Shown piece by piece: positions 7,900 through 16,110 of a DNA stretch of 37,748 bases (its first letter is position 1; each line of letters begins with the position of its first letter). Both the position numbers and the translations under genes were made by a program. The DNA comes from Shewanella sp. TC10 (GTDB taxonomy: Bacteria > Pseudomonadota > Gammaproteobacteria > Enterobacterales > Shewanellaceae): assembly GCF_009663145.1 (NCBI RefSeq), contig NZ_VKHR01000027.1, positions 22,433 through 60,180 of the forward strand, given 5' to 3'. The notes under the pieces are model-generated. The model did no database searches, was not told the origin of the DNA, and was given only the letters and a program-made list of their open reading frames with translations.

Positions 7900-10731
7900 T
7901 TAAAAGCTGTGTCGATCGCCACCTTGTTTTTTCACTTTATACATTTTTTTATCGGCGCTTTGCAGCAATGCAATCGCATCATCGCCGTCATCAGGAAATA
8001 CAGCAATACCAATACTGGCATAGGTGACTAGTTTAATTTCCTCAACAGTGATTGGTTTAGATAAAACCTTAATAATATTATCCGCCACTTTAGCCGCGCA
8101 TTCAGCACTATCTATTCTATTAAGTAAGATAACAAACTCATCACCGCCAAAACGAGACACAGTGTCTGACTTGCGCACAACTGATTTAAGAGCGGATGCA
8201 ATATTGATTAAAAGAGCATCACCGATATGATGACCGTGCTGGTCATTGACACTCTTAAATTTATCTAAATCAATAAACAATAAAGCAAACTTAACCTGCT
8301 CTCGTTCATGAGCAGAAATGGCAACCGCTAATCTGTCATCAAGTAACCCGCGATTAGGCAACTTGGTTACTGGATCATGTTCAGCAACGAATTTAATTTT
8401 TTTCTCAGCAGTTTTTCTTAAAGCAATCTCTAACTTAAGACGTTTATTACCCAAAAATACAATAAAGGTAATCACACTGATGATAAGTAAACCTAGTAAT
8501 ACAATTTTGAACCATTTTTGGTATTTATCGGCTTCAGAACGCAAATCGACAGCGACCCATTTTTGGTACATTTGCTGCTGCTTGGTTTCATCAATGGTTT
8601 CTATTGCTCTATTGAGTAAAGGAACGATTTGTTTCAGTTTCGGGTAAACACCAATGTGACTTTTTTGTTCGGTTAAATCTGCAACTAGTGCCATTTTTAA
8701 ATCAGGAAATTCACCTTCATTAAGCACATAAGCCAGCGTGACAACTTGTTCAATAAATAAATCTACACGACCAGAGGATACTGCCTCTAATCCTGCTTGC
8801 GTACTATCAACCAACACGATATCTAAACCAGGAAATTGCTGACGTAATAAGTTAATAAGGTTATAGCCTTTAACAACTGCAATACGTTTGCCATTGTATT
8901 GACTTAGATTAAATAGCGGCTGCTGAGTTAACGTGGTTGCAATCGCCCAAGGAGATGGCCAGTAGCCTTTAGTAAATTCAAGTGCGGGTTCACGATTAAT
9001 ATTTTTTGCCATACTACCGACTAAATGAATGCTACCGTTTTGCAGATCTTTATTAAGCTTATCCCAGTTTTGATATGCTACTGGAATGATATCGATACTA
9101 AGTTGAGCAGTAATGATGTCTATCACTTCTTTGTTAATACCTGAAAACTCGCCCAACTCATTTTGGTACTCCATTGGCGCCCATTGAGTTAAATATCCAA
9201 GTTTAATTGCCCCTAATGAGTCTAAATATTTCTTTTCTTTGTTACTGATAAATATTTGTTTATCGACAGTAGAGAATGTTCTATCAGCTTTATTTAATAG
9301 CCATTTTTGTTCGAGTTTAGCCATCTCAAAATCGCTAATAAGCTTAAACCCATTAGCGATACGCTCAGCAAGTTCAGCATCTTCTACCTTAGTCAGGTTA
9401 TAAATTAGTGTATTAAAGTCGACCTTATTGAACTGATAAAACTCAGACCAAGATTTATGGTGCAATAAGTAATGAGATGTGTAGGCACTTGAAGCCACAA
9501 AGCCTGCTATATCACCATCACGACTTGCTTTAATTAATTGTTCCATAGAATCGTAATAACGGATCTGTGCTTTAGGTAATAGTTTTCTGAGTTCGATAAT
9601 GTAAGGTGATGTGGCAAATAAACCGATGCGTTTGCCATCGATTTCACTTAATTCTTTGATTTCTTTGTTGTAGCTAAAAAATCGACTTTTAACAGAATAA
9701 AAGTGATTGGCACGATTGAGGCCAGTATTGATCTCTTCACTCTCTGGATAGCCAATATGCACATCGGCATGACCATCTTTAATTAATTTAATACTGCCAT
9801 TCATATCGCTGGGTATGAAATCAATTGAGATGCCTGTTTTATCAGACCAAAGACGCCATAAATCTACGTAAAGACCATGGGGTAAACCATCTAAGCCAAT
9901 ATCGACAAAGGGCTCGACATTCATTTGCATGGCAATCAATAACCCGTTGGACTCACGGCGATAACCAAACCATCGTTTTTCAACTTCATCAATATGGCTA
10001 TCAGGTATTTGATTAAATCCTTGGTTAAATTCAGCTAACCAGGTTTGATTTTGTTGTGCCACTGCGGGAGCTAATTCGATTTCTTTAATTAGGATGCGTG
10101 AAGATATATGAAAATTATTGGCTAGCTCTAGGTTAATAGGTACGCCTTGGTTATACCCTTGTATCGTTGCAAAAGCGTATAATTCGCCTCCCACCACAGC
10201 ATCATATAAGGCTTGTTTTGTTTTAAAGTTTTTAAACGTCAGACTCGGTTCAATAGCAAGTAGGTCATCTTTGTGTGAAGTCCCTTCTATTATTCCAATT
10301 TTAAAAGGACGAATATCCTCAATACTTTTTTTATTCGCGATATCTTTATGAAGGTAGAGGTATGAGTTAAGTGAAGAGACTTGATCTCCATAGGAGAATA
10401 GTTGTTGCCTTTCTTCAGTGATTGCCATGCCAATATGGGCGTCAACGTCTCCATCAGTTAGAGCCTGTAAAGATTGCTTCCACTGCATGGGCTTAAATAA
10501 CACTTTAATTCCAGTGACTGAAGACCACTCTCGCCACAAATCAACCATGACACCAGCAGGGTTACCTTTATCGTCAACAAACTGATAAGGATAAGCATCC
10601 TCACTCATCGAGATTGAGAGTGTATTTGGAATGGGTAGTGGTTCGGTTTGTTCAGCAGTCTCATTTGCTGCTGCAGGCCACATCAATAGAGTAAACAGTA
10701 AAAAAGTAAAAATAGTGCTAATTAACTTCAA
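7900..10731 (-). CDS. Sensor diguanylate cyclase with three SBP_bac_3 domains
   Basis: This is a predicted inner-membrane enzyme making cyclic di-GMP in response to periplasmic ligands. It has 943 residues. A signal peptide or signal anchor covers 1-22. Three tandem solute-binding (SBP_bac_3) domains follow at about 33-258, 268-495 and 510-735, each with the pattern PYQF/PFVD/PMEY, G..VDLWR or GINKEVID, then KRWFG, QKWLL or QKWVA at the end. The membrane helix is at 740-762. The GGDEF domain runs from about 785, with RFGGDEF at 860-866 and the allosteric I-site RKSD at 853-856, so catalysis and product inhibition both look intact. No EAL domain is present. The start is TTG, chosen from AGGGAA just upstream and the signal sequence. 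It is monocistronic and divergent from cmoA. The ligand is unknown; amino acids are typical for this fold. Confidence 0.93.
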   Translation of the reverse strand: MKLISTIFTFLLFTLLMWPAAANETAEQTEPLPIPNTLSISMSEDAYPYQFVDDKGNPAGVMVDLWREWSSVTGIKVLFKPMQWKQSLQALTDGDVDAHIGMAITEERQQLFSYGDQVSSLNSYLYLHKDIANKKSIEDIRPFKIGIIEGTSHKDDLLAIEPSLTFKNFKTKQALYDAVVGGELYAFATIQGYNQGVPINLELANNFHISSRILIKEIELAPAVAQQNQTWLAEFNQGFNQIPDSHIDEVEKRWFGYRRESNGLLIAMQMNVEPFVDIGLDGLPHGLYVDLWRLWSDKTGISIDFIPSDMNGSIKLIKDGHADVHIGYPESEEINTGLNRANHFYSVKSRFFSYNKEIKELSEIDGKRIGLFATSPYIIELRKLLPKAQIRYYDSMEQLIKASRDGDIAGFVASSAYTSHYLLHHKSWSEFYQFNKVDFNTLIYNLTKVEDAELAERIANGFKLISDFEMAKLEQKWLLNKADRTFSTVDKQIFISNKEKKYLDSLGAIKLGYLTQWAPMEYQNELGEFSGINKEVIDIITAQLSIDIIPVAYQNWDKLNKDLQNGSIHLVGSMAKNINREPALEFTKGYWPSPWAIATTLTQQPLFNLSQYNGKRIAVVKGYNLINLLRQQFPGLDIVLVDSTQAGLEAVSSGRVDLFIEQVVTLAYVLNEGEFPDLKMALVADLTEQKSHIGVYPKLKQIVPLLNRAIETIDETKQQQMYQKWVAVDLRSEADKYQKWFKIVLLGLLIISVITFIVFLGNKRLKLEIALRKTAEKKIKFVAEHDPVTKLPNRGLLDDRLAVAISAHEREQVKFALLFIDLDKFKSVNDQHGHHIGDALLINIASALKSVVRKSDTVSRFGGDEFVILLNRIDSAECAAKVADNIIKVLSKPITVEEIKLVTYASIGIAVFPDDGDDAIALLQSADKKMYKVKKQGGDRHSF

Positions 10732-11076
10732 GCGCGTTCCCTTGTGCTAAGTTTTTGAGCTAGTTTCTTTTGGCTAGCTTTTTGAGTTAATAGTCATATT
10801 GTTAGGGCCTGTTGATCTTTCAAGGTTGTTTTAATTATTCTAAACCACTTCCCTTTTAAGGTTGAAATATTGTTAATCAACCACAAGGCCATTTGTAAAT
10901 GATTTTAATTATTTGTTCATCATACCGATTTATATCGACTATTTGACCAATTAGATTAAATATTTACCCTAAAATACGTAAATAAACAAAATAAAACAAA
11001 AAATTCCAATAGGATACTTGCTGCTATTTGATAGGATTGGCTAAAATGAAGATATGATTTTCTCAAGTTACCCCAG
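10732..11076. other. Divergent intergenic region, cyclase gene to cmoA
   Basis: This is 345 bases of AT-rich DNA between two divergent genes. It holds a candidate cmoA promoter at 11018-11047 and presumably the cyclase promoter. A short AGCTAG/CTAGCT dyad lies at 10758-10779. No open frame with family resemblance was seen. Confidence 0.5.
11018..11047 (+). promoter_or_regulatory. Candidate sigma-70 promoter for cmoAB
   Basis: TTGCTG (11018-11023) and TAAAAT (11042-11047) are separated by 18 bases, and the cmoA ATG lies 29 bases after the -10 box. No strong Shine-Dalgarno sequence precedes cmoA. The assignment is by consensus only. Confidence 0.4.
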
Positions 11077-11808
11077 ATGAACTCTCAACAAGATACAATT
11101 TACGCTGCAGCAACAGACAAAATATCCGATTTTCAATTTGATAATCGTGTTGCTGGTGTGTTTAACGACATGATTAGACGATCAGTTCCTGGTTATAACC
11201 AAATCATCAGCACCATTGGTGATTTTGCAGATCGTTATGTTACGCCTAAATCAAATATTTATGATTTAGGGAGTTCTCTAGGTTCTGCAACCTTAAGTAT
11301 TCGTCGCCAAATAGAGCAACGCCAATGCAAAATTATTGCAGTAGATAATAGTGAATCCATGGTAGCTCGTTGCCAAGAGAACTTATCAGCTTATGTCAGT
11401 GATACAGATGTTGAATTAATTTGTGGTGATATTAGAGATATAGAAATTACCAATGCATCAATGGTAGTACTGAACTTTACCCTTCAGTTTTTGCCGGTTC
11501 ATGATAGAGATGAGTTAATCACCAAAATATATCAAGGATTACTTCCAGGCGGAATTCTTGTAATTTCAGAGAAGTTAAGATTTGAAGATAACGTAATACA
11601 AACCTTACTCGATGAGCAGCATTTAGATTTCAAACGCGCCAATGGATATAGCGAATTAGAAATTAGCCAGAAACGCAGTGCACTTGAAAACGTAATGCGC
11701 CCAGACAGTTTATCCATGCACCAACAACGCTTCACTGATAATGGTTTTAGTCATTCAACAGTGTGGTTTCAATGTTTTAATTTCGCATCAATGGTGGCTA
11801 TCAAGTGA
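11077..11808 (+). CDS. cmoA: Carboxy-S-adenosyl-L-methionine synthase CmoA
   Basis: CmoA converts S-adenosylmethionine and prephenate into carboxy-SAM, the donor for the cmo5U wobble modification of tRNA. It has 243 residues with a Rossmann methyltransferase fold. Family marks are [20 protein letters not shown] near the N-terminus, the SAM-binding loop [13 protein letters not shown] (Ser where many homologues have Cys), and the acidic strand end [25 protein letters not shown] and the ISEKLRFED segment follow. The stop overlaps the cmoB GTG start by four bases. The two enzymes act in succession and are probably translated together. Confidence 0.97.
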   Translation: MNSQQDTIYAAATDKISDFQFDNRVAGVFNDMIRRSVPGYNQIISTIGDFADRYVTPKSNIYDLGSSLGSATLSIRRQIEQRQCKIIAVDNSESMVARCQENLSAYVSDTDVELICGDIRDIEITNASMVVLNFTLQFLPVHDRDELITKIYQGLLPGGILVISEKLRFEDNVIQTLLDEQHLDFKRANGYSELEISQKRSALENVMRPDSLSMHQQRFTDNGFSHSTVWFQCFNFASMVAIK

Positions 11809-12797
11809 TCAGTTTCAGTTCCTTTTACCAACAAATTGCCGATTCTAGTCTTCAGCATTGGCTCGAAGAACTTCCAGCAATTCTAGGAAAATGGCAAAGA
11901 GAGCATAAACACGGCAATTTACCCAAATGGGAAAAAGTTCTTAACAAACTTCATTACCCAGCTCCAACCCATATTGATTTATATAATGGTGTAACAATTG
12001 GCGATGGCAGCCAACTTACAGCCGGTCAAACCGAAAAACTACAAAACTTACTCGGGTTATTTCAACCTTGGCGTAAAGGTCCTTTTTATATCCATGGTAT
12101 TGAAATTGACACTGAGTGGCGCAGTGACTGGAAATGGGATCGTGTAAAAGAGCATATTTCACCATTAGATAACCGCACTGTGTTAGATGTGGGATGCGGC
12201 AGTGGTTACCATATGTGGCGCATGCTAGGTGCTGGTGCTAAACGTGTTGTAGGAATAGATCCTTCGCCGCTATTTTTATGTCAGTTCGAAGCAGTTAAAC
12301 GTTTAGCTGGCAATGAACATCCAGTACATTTGTTACCCTTAGGCATTGAAGAACTTCCTCCATTAGATGCCTTTGATACCGTTTTCTCAATGGGCGTCCT
12401 TTACCATCGCCGTTCACCAATTGATCATATTTTACAACTACGTGATCAATTGCGCATGGGGGGTGAACTAGTATTAGAAACATTAGTCATAGATGGTGAT
12501 GAAAATGCAGTACTTGTGCCCGAAGATCGTTACGGCAAAATGAATAACGTTTGGTTTTTACCCTCCGTTGATGCGCTCATGTTATGGTTAAAGAAGTGCG
12601 ACTTCACTGATATACGTTGTGTTGATGTGGATATCACTTCAATGGCTGAACAACGCTCGACACAATGGATGAAGAATGAATCATTAGTTGATTATCTTGA
12701 CCCAAATGATGTTAGTTTAACCGTCGAAGGATACCCTGCGCCAAAACGGGCAACGATTATAGCCATTAAAAACCAACCTAATCACGATCTAGTTTGA
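11805..12797 (+). CDS. cmoB: tRNA U34 carboxymethyltransferase CmoB
   Basis: CmoB transfers the carboxymethyl group of carboxy-SAM to 5-hydroxyuridine-34 of tRNA, giving cmo5U. It has 330 residues. An N-terminal helical part contains [20 protein letters not shown], followed by [14 protein letters not shown]. The methyltransferase domain has motif I as [15 protein letters not shown] and [13 protein letters not shown] residues in [30 protein letters not shown] and the late segment [18 protein letters not shown] are family-specific. Translation starts with GTG inside the end of cmoA. Its stop overlaps a possible promoter for the next cluster. Confidence 0.97.
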   Translation: MISFSSFYQQIADSSLQHWLEELPAILGKWQREHKHGNLPKWEKVLNKLHYPAPTHIDLYNGVTIGDGSQLTAGQTEKLQNLLGLFQPWRKGPFYIHGIEIDTEWRSDWKWDRVKEHISPLDNRTVLDVGCGSGYHMWRMLGAGAKRVVGIDPSPLFLCQFEAVKRLAGNEHPVHLLPLGIEELPPLDAFDTVFSMGVLYHRRSPIDHILQLRDQLRMGGELVLETLVIDGDENAVLVPEDRYGKMNNVWFLPSVDALMLWLKKCDFTDIRCVDVDITSMAEQRSTQWMKNESLVDYLDPNDVSLTVEGYPAPKRATIIAIKNQPNHDLV

Positions 12798-12822
12798 TGC
12801 TATAACCCCATGAAACTATTAA
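12794..12822 (+). promoter_or_regulatory. Candidate promoter for the envelope cluster
   Basis: TTGATG (12794-12799) and TATTAA (12817-12822) are spaced by 17 bases. The -35 box overlaps the cmoB stop codon. The lipoprotein ATG lies about 47 bases beyond the -10 box and is preceded by AGGAA. Four of six bases match at each box, so this is only plausible. Confidence 0.35.
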
Positions 12823-12869
12823 AGAATAATGTTTAAAAATTCGCTTAGATTACAAAAACAGGAATTGTC

Positions 12870-13637
12870 ATGTTAAAGCAGGTAATTATATTATCCGTCA
12901 CCGCCGCATTAATATCAGGCTGTGCATCAAGTGAGAAAGTCACACCAGTTGGCAGTGAAGAATTAAGTGCAAACCTTGCCACTTCTCAAACTGCCATTAT
13001 AGAAGCAATTAATGCGCAATGTGTCACTTCATCTACTGAGATCCAAAGTTTAAGTGCAGAAGTCAACGACCTAAAATTACAAATTACTGATGCCTTAGCT
13101 AAACAATCTAAAAAAATGAATGACGATGCTGCAGCGCTCGCTCAACTTAGTGAGCCACCTCAGTGTCCAGAGTCTGTTGTTTCAGACAAGATAGTACTCG
13201 GGGAAGTTGAACACGTTTATATAGACGAATTAAAAGCTTCTTTTGAAACACGTATCGATACTGGTGCTGAGTCATCATCATTAGATGCAAGAAACATCGT
13301 GCTATTTGAACGCAATGGAGTTCAGTGGGTACGTTTTGACGTGATGACAAATGGTGCTGATCAACCAGGTAATACCTTTGAGCACAAAGTTGAACGTTTT
13401 GTTCGTATTAAACAAGATTCTGATTTACCTGACGATCGCCGTCCAGTTATTCATGCTCATCTAAAAATAGGCCAATATGCCGCTGAAACCGACTTAAACT
13501 TAACTGATCGTAGTCATCTTGAGTTCCCGTTATTACTGGGTCGTAAATTTATGAAAGACATTGCTGTCGTAGATGTCGGTCAAATCTACGTTCATGGTAA
13601 ACAACCTCAAACAGAAACAACTAAAGAAGCTAAATAG
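12870..13637 (+). CDS. Retropepsin-like (PF05618) lipoprotein
   Basis: The protein has 255 residues. The lipoprotein signal ends in LISGC with Cys18 as the lipidated residue. Residues +2 and +3 are Ala and Ser, which favours outer-membrane sorting. A helical, coiled-coil-like stretch follows at about 35-92. The C-terminal domain (about 107-245) has VLGEVEHVYID, then the aspartyl-protease-like motif RIDTGAESSSLDA with Asp130, and later LLLGRKFMKDIAVVDV. This is the family often labelled ATP-dependent zinc protease, although the fold resembles a retropepsin. It lies 8 bases before an inactive-transglutaminase membrane protein and an ATP-grasp protein, a conserved trio linked in the literature to peptide ligation and, in some annotations, to osmotic tolerance. 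Peptidase activity is an inference from DTGA only. Confidence 0.85.
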   Translation: MLKQVIILSVTAALISGCASSEKVTPVGSEELSANLATSQTAIIEAINAQCVTSSTEIQSLSAEVNDLKLQITDALAKQSKKMNDDAAALAQLSEPPQCPESVVSDKIVLGEVEHVYIDELKASFETRIDTGAESSSLDARNIVLFERNGVQWVRFDVMTNGADQPGNTFEHKVERFVRIKQDSDLPDDRRPVIHAHLKIGQYAAETDLNLTDRSHLEFPLLLGRKFMKDIAVVDVGQIYVHGKQPQTETTKEAK

Positions 13638-13645
13638 GAATTCAA

Positions 13646-15151
13646 ATGCATTCTCGTAAGCCATTTTTTATCTTTGTTGCCCTACTTTTCATTTCAGGGA
13701 TTACTGCGAGTATCTATCGTAGTGTTGAACATAACGTACCTTTCTTTCCAGGCGAGCAAGTTCAAAGCTGGTCAGTTGAAGCAAAAGTTATGTTCAACGG
13801 CACCAACAAGCCAGCAGAAGCTTCGCTTTCATTACCTCAAGATCCGGCGTTTGACGTTTTAGCTGAAAACGCGACTTCAGCGGGATATGGATTAAATATT
13901 TCTGAGGGTGAGGACCGCCGCGCAGTTTGGTCAATTCGGGAGGCATCAGGTCGTCAATCTTTATACTATCGCGTCACGCTAGTCCCTACTGGTCAATTAC
14001 AAGTTGATGCAGAAGAAGAGCCAGCTACTCCAGAGCCTTACTTATGGCAAGTTACAGAACGTGGCGCTGCCGAGCAAATTATTAATCAAGTGTGGGAAAG
14101 AAGCGCAAATAACATTTCTTACGCTCAACAGTTAATGGATGTGATTAACGATAGCAATCAATCACAGAACCTTGCTTTGCTGTTGTCAGTTAATTCTCGT
14201 ACTCAACTCTTTCTACAAATGCTGCAATCAAAGGGCGTTCCTGCAAAGCAAGTGAGTGGTTTAATGCTTGAAGATCAGCGCCGTCGTCAGCAGTTGAATC
14301 CATATGTACAAGTTTACCAAGACGGTGAATGGGTTTTATTTGATGTTGAAAACAACAAACAAGGTCGCCCTGAAAACTTAGTCCTATGGCAGCACAACAG
14401 CATGTCAGTGCTCGATGTTATTGGCGGTAGTAATTCACAAGTCAATTTTTCAATGCTGCAAGAAACACGTTCTGCATTGGCTACATCAATTGATATGATG
14501 ATGAACACTGATTCATTAGACTTTTCTTTGTATCAACTGCCTCTAGAAGAGCAAAGTACTTTTAAAGGGATTTTATTGATTCCTATTGGTGTACTCGTTG
14601 TGGTGTTCTTAAGGGTTATTATTGGTATTAAAACATCTGGTACTTTCATGCCAGTGTTAATCGCCCTCGCCTTTATTCAAACCACGTTGTTAACTGGTTT
14701 AATCGGCTTTTTACTGATTGTTGCATTTGGTTTGATGATCCGTTCTTACTTATCACAGCTTAACCTTTTGCTCATATCCCGAATATCCGCGGTGATCATC
14801 GTGGTGATATTCATCATTGGACTGTTTACGCTTATTTCCTACAAATTAGGGTTAAGTGAAGGACTGACCATTACTTTCTTCCCAATGATCATTCTTGCGT
14901 GGACAATTGAGCGTATGTCTATTTTATGGGAAGAAGAAGGTCCAAAATCAGTATTCATGTCTGGTGGTGGCAGTTTATTTGTCGCAACTTTAGCTTATCT
15001 TGCAATGAGCAATACTTGGATCCAGCATTGGGTGTTTAATTTCTTAGGTATCCATTTAGTTATCTTAGCATTGGTGTTAGTCATGGGTCAGTATACTGGT
15101 TATCGCCTAACTGAACTTAAACGCTTTAAGCCTTTGGCTGAGGAAAAGTAA
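13646..15151 (+). CDS. Inactive transglutaminase fused to about seven TM helices
   Basis: The protein has 501 residues. One N-terminal membrane helix (about 7-24) is followed by a periplasmic part (25-300). Residues about 180-235 read as a transglutaminase core (GVPAKQVSGL, then YVQVYQDGEWVLFDVEN). The catalytic Cys is absent and the whole protein contains no cysteine. The His position appears replaced in LNPYVQ (Asn218), while the Asp equivalent in FDVEN remains. About seven membrane helices fill 305-485, with TSGTFMPVLIA and TITFFPMIILAWTIERMS as characteristic loops. This matches the Transglut_i_TM/7TM_transglut architecture. It probably binds a peptide or peptide-like ligand in the periplasm rather than cross-linking it. 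Its stop overlaps the ATP-grasp start (TAATG). Confidence 0.85.
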   Translation: MHSRKPFFIFVALLFISGITASIYRSVEHNVPFFPGEQVQSWSVEAKVMFNGTNKPAEASLSLPQDPAFDVLAENATSAGYGLNISEGEDRRAVWSIREASGRQSLYYRVTLVPTGQLQVDAEEEPATPEPYLWQVTERGAAEQIINQVWERSANNISYAQQLMDVINDSNQSQNLALLLSVNSRTQLFLQMLQSKGVPAKQVSGLMLEDQRRRQQLNPYVQVYQDGEWVLFDVENNKQGRPENLVLWQHNSMSVLDVIGGSNSQVNFSMLQETRSALATSIDMMMNTDSLDFSLYQLPLEEQSTFKGILLIPIGVLVVVFLRVIIGIKTSGTFMPVLIALAFIQTTLLTGLIGFLLIVAFGLMIRSYLSQLNLLLISRISAVIIVVIFIIGLFTLISYKLGLSEGLTITFFPMIILAWTIERMSILWEEEGPKSVFMSGGGSLFVATLAYLAMSNTWIQHWVFNFLGIHLVILALVLVMGQYTGYRLTELKRFKPLAEEK

Positions 15152-16110
15152 TGAAAAATTACGCTTGGCCTTGGGAATTACGTCGTAATGGCGTATTGAA
15201 TATGAATAAGCGCAATATCGATTACATTGGCAAATATAACCAACGCAAATTTTACAAACGCGTTGATGATAAGCTCATTACTAAACAATTAGCTTTAGCC
15301 AATGATATTGCTGTTCCCGACTTAATTGGTGTTGTTGAAGAGCAACATAAAATTAATGAAATACCGCAAATGGTATTAGGCAGAACCGGTTTTGTGATTA
15401 AACCAGCTAAAGGTTCTGGTGGTAAAGGGATCTTAGTAATAACCCATGTTGAAAATGGTCGTTATTACAAGCCCAATGGCGATGAAGTTACCCCAAATGA
15501 AGTTTATCGACATGTTTCGAATATCTTAAGTGGTTTGTTTTCACTGGGTGGTATTCCTGATGTAGGACTTGTTGAGGGTTTAATTGAGTTTGACCCTGTA
15601 TTTGATGGTTTCAGTTATGAAGGTGTCCCTGATATTCGTTTAATCGTCTTTAAGGGCTACCCTGTTATGGGCATGCTTCGCTGTTCAACTGCGGCATCAG
15701 ATGGTAAGGCAAACTTACACCAAGGTGCTGTAGGTGTCGGTTTAGATATTGCCACTGGCAAAAGTTTATACGCAGTGCAATTTGATAAACCTGTGCTCAC
15801 TCATCCTGATACCAATTATGAGCTGTCACAAATTCAAGTGCCTAACTGGGATGTATTATTACATACTGCATCTAGCGCATATGAAATGTGTGAGCTTGGT
15901 TATTTAGGCACAGACATGGTGTTAGATAAAGCCCGTGGCCCATTACTGTTAGAGCTAAATGCTAGACCTGGTTTAGCGATTCAAACCGCTAATGGCAAAG
16001 GCATTTTAGGTAGACTTAAACATGTAGAAAGCCTTAAAGGGCCGACGTTATCAGTGGAAGATCGTGTCGCTTATGCAAAGAAGCATTTTTGTAGTAATCC
16101 TAACTTTTAG
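15151..16110 (+). CDS. RimK-like ATP-grasp alpha-L-glutamate ligase-related protein
   Basis: This is a predicted cytoplasmic ATP-grasp ligase of 319 residues. It begins MKNYAWPWELRRNGVLNMNK, typical of this subfamily. The ATP-binding loop is FVIKPAKGSGGKGILVI, and the substrate loop contains DIRLIVFKGYPVMGMLR. The metal-binding end is LGTDMVLDKARGPLLLELNA followed by RPGL. Ligases of this class join carboxylates to amines using ATP, often adding amino acids to peptides. The acceptor here is unknown. It is translationally coupled to the 7TM protein by a one-base overlap, and the next gene starts inside its 3' end, which suggests a single operon. Confidence 0.87.
   Translation: MKNYAWPWELRRNGVLNMNKRNIDYIGKYNQRKFYKRVDDKLITKQLALANDIAVPDLIGVVEEQHKINEIPQMVLGRTGFVIKPAKGSGGKGILVITHVENGRYYKPNGDEVTPNEVYRHVSNILSGLFSLGGIPDVGLVEGLIEFDPVFDGFSYEGVPDIRLIVFKGYPVMGMLRCSTAASDGKANLHQGAVGVGLDIATGKSLYAVQFDKPVLTHPDTNYELSQIQVPNWDVLLHTASSAYEMCELGYLGTDMVLDKARGPLLLELNARPGLAIQTANGKGILGRLKHVESLKGPTLSVEDRVAYAKKHFCSNPNF

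Noticed and set aside
10758..10783. AGCTAG/CTAGCT hairpin followed by T residues as a terminator
   Set aside because: No gene ends there on the plus strand; both flanking genes read away from the region.
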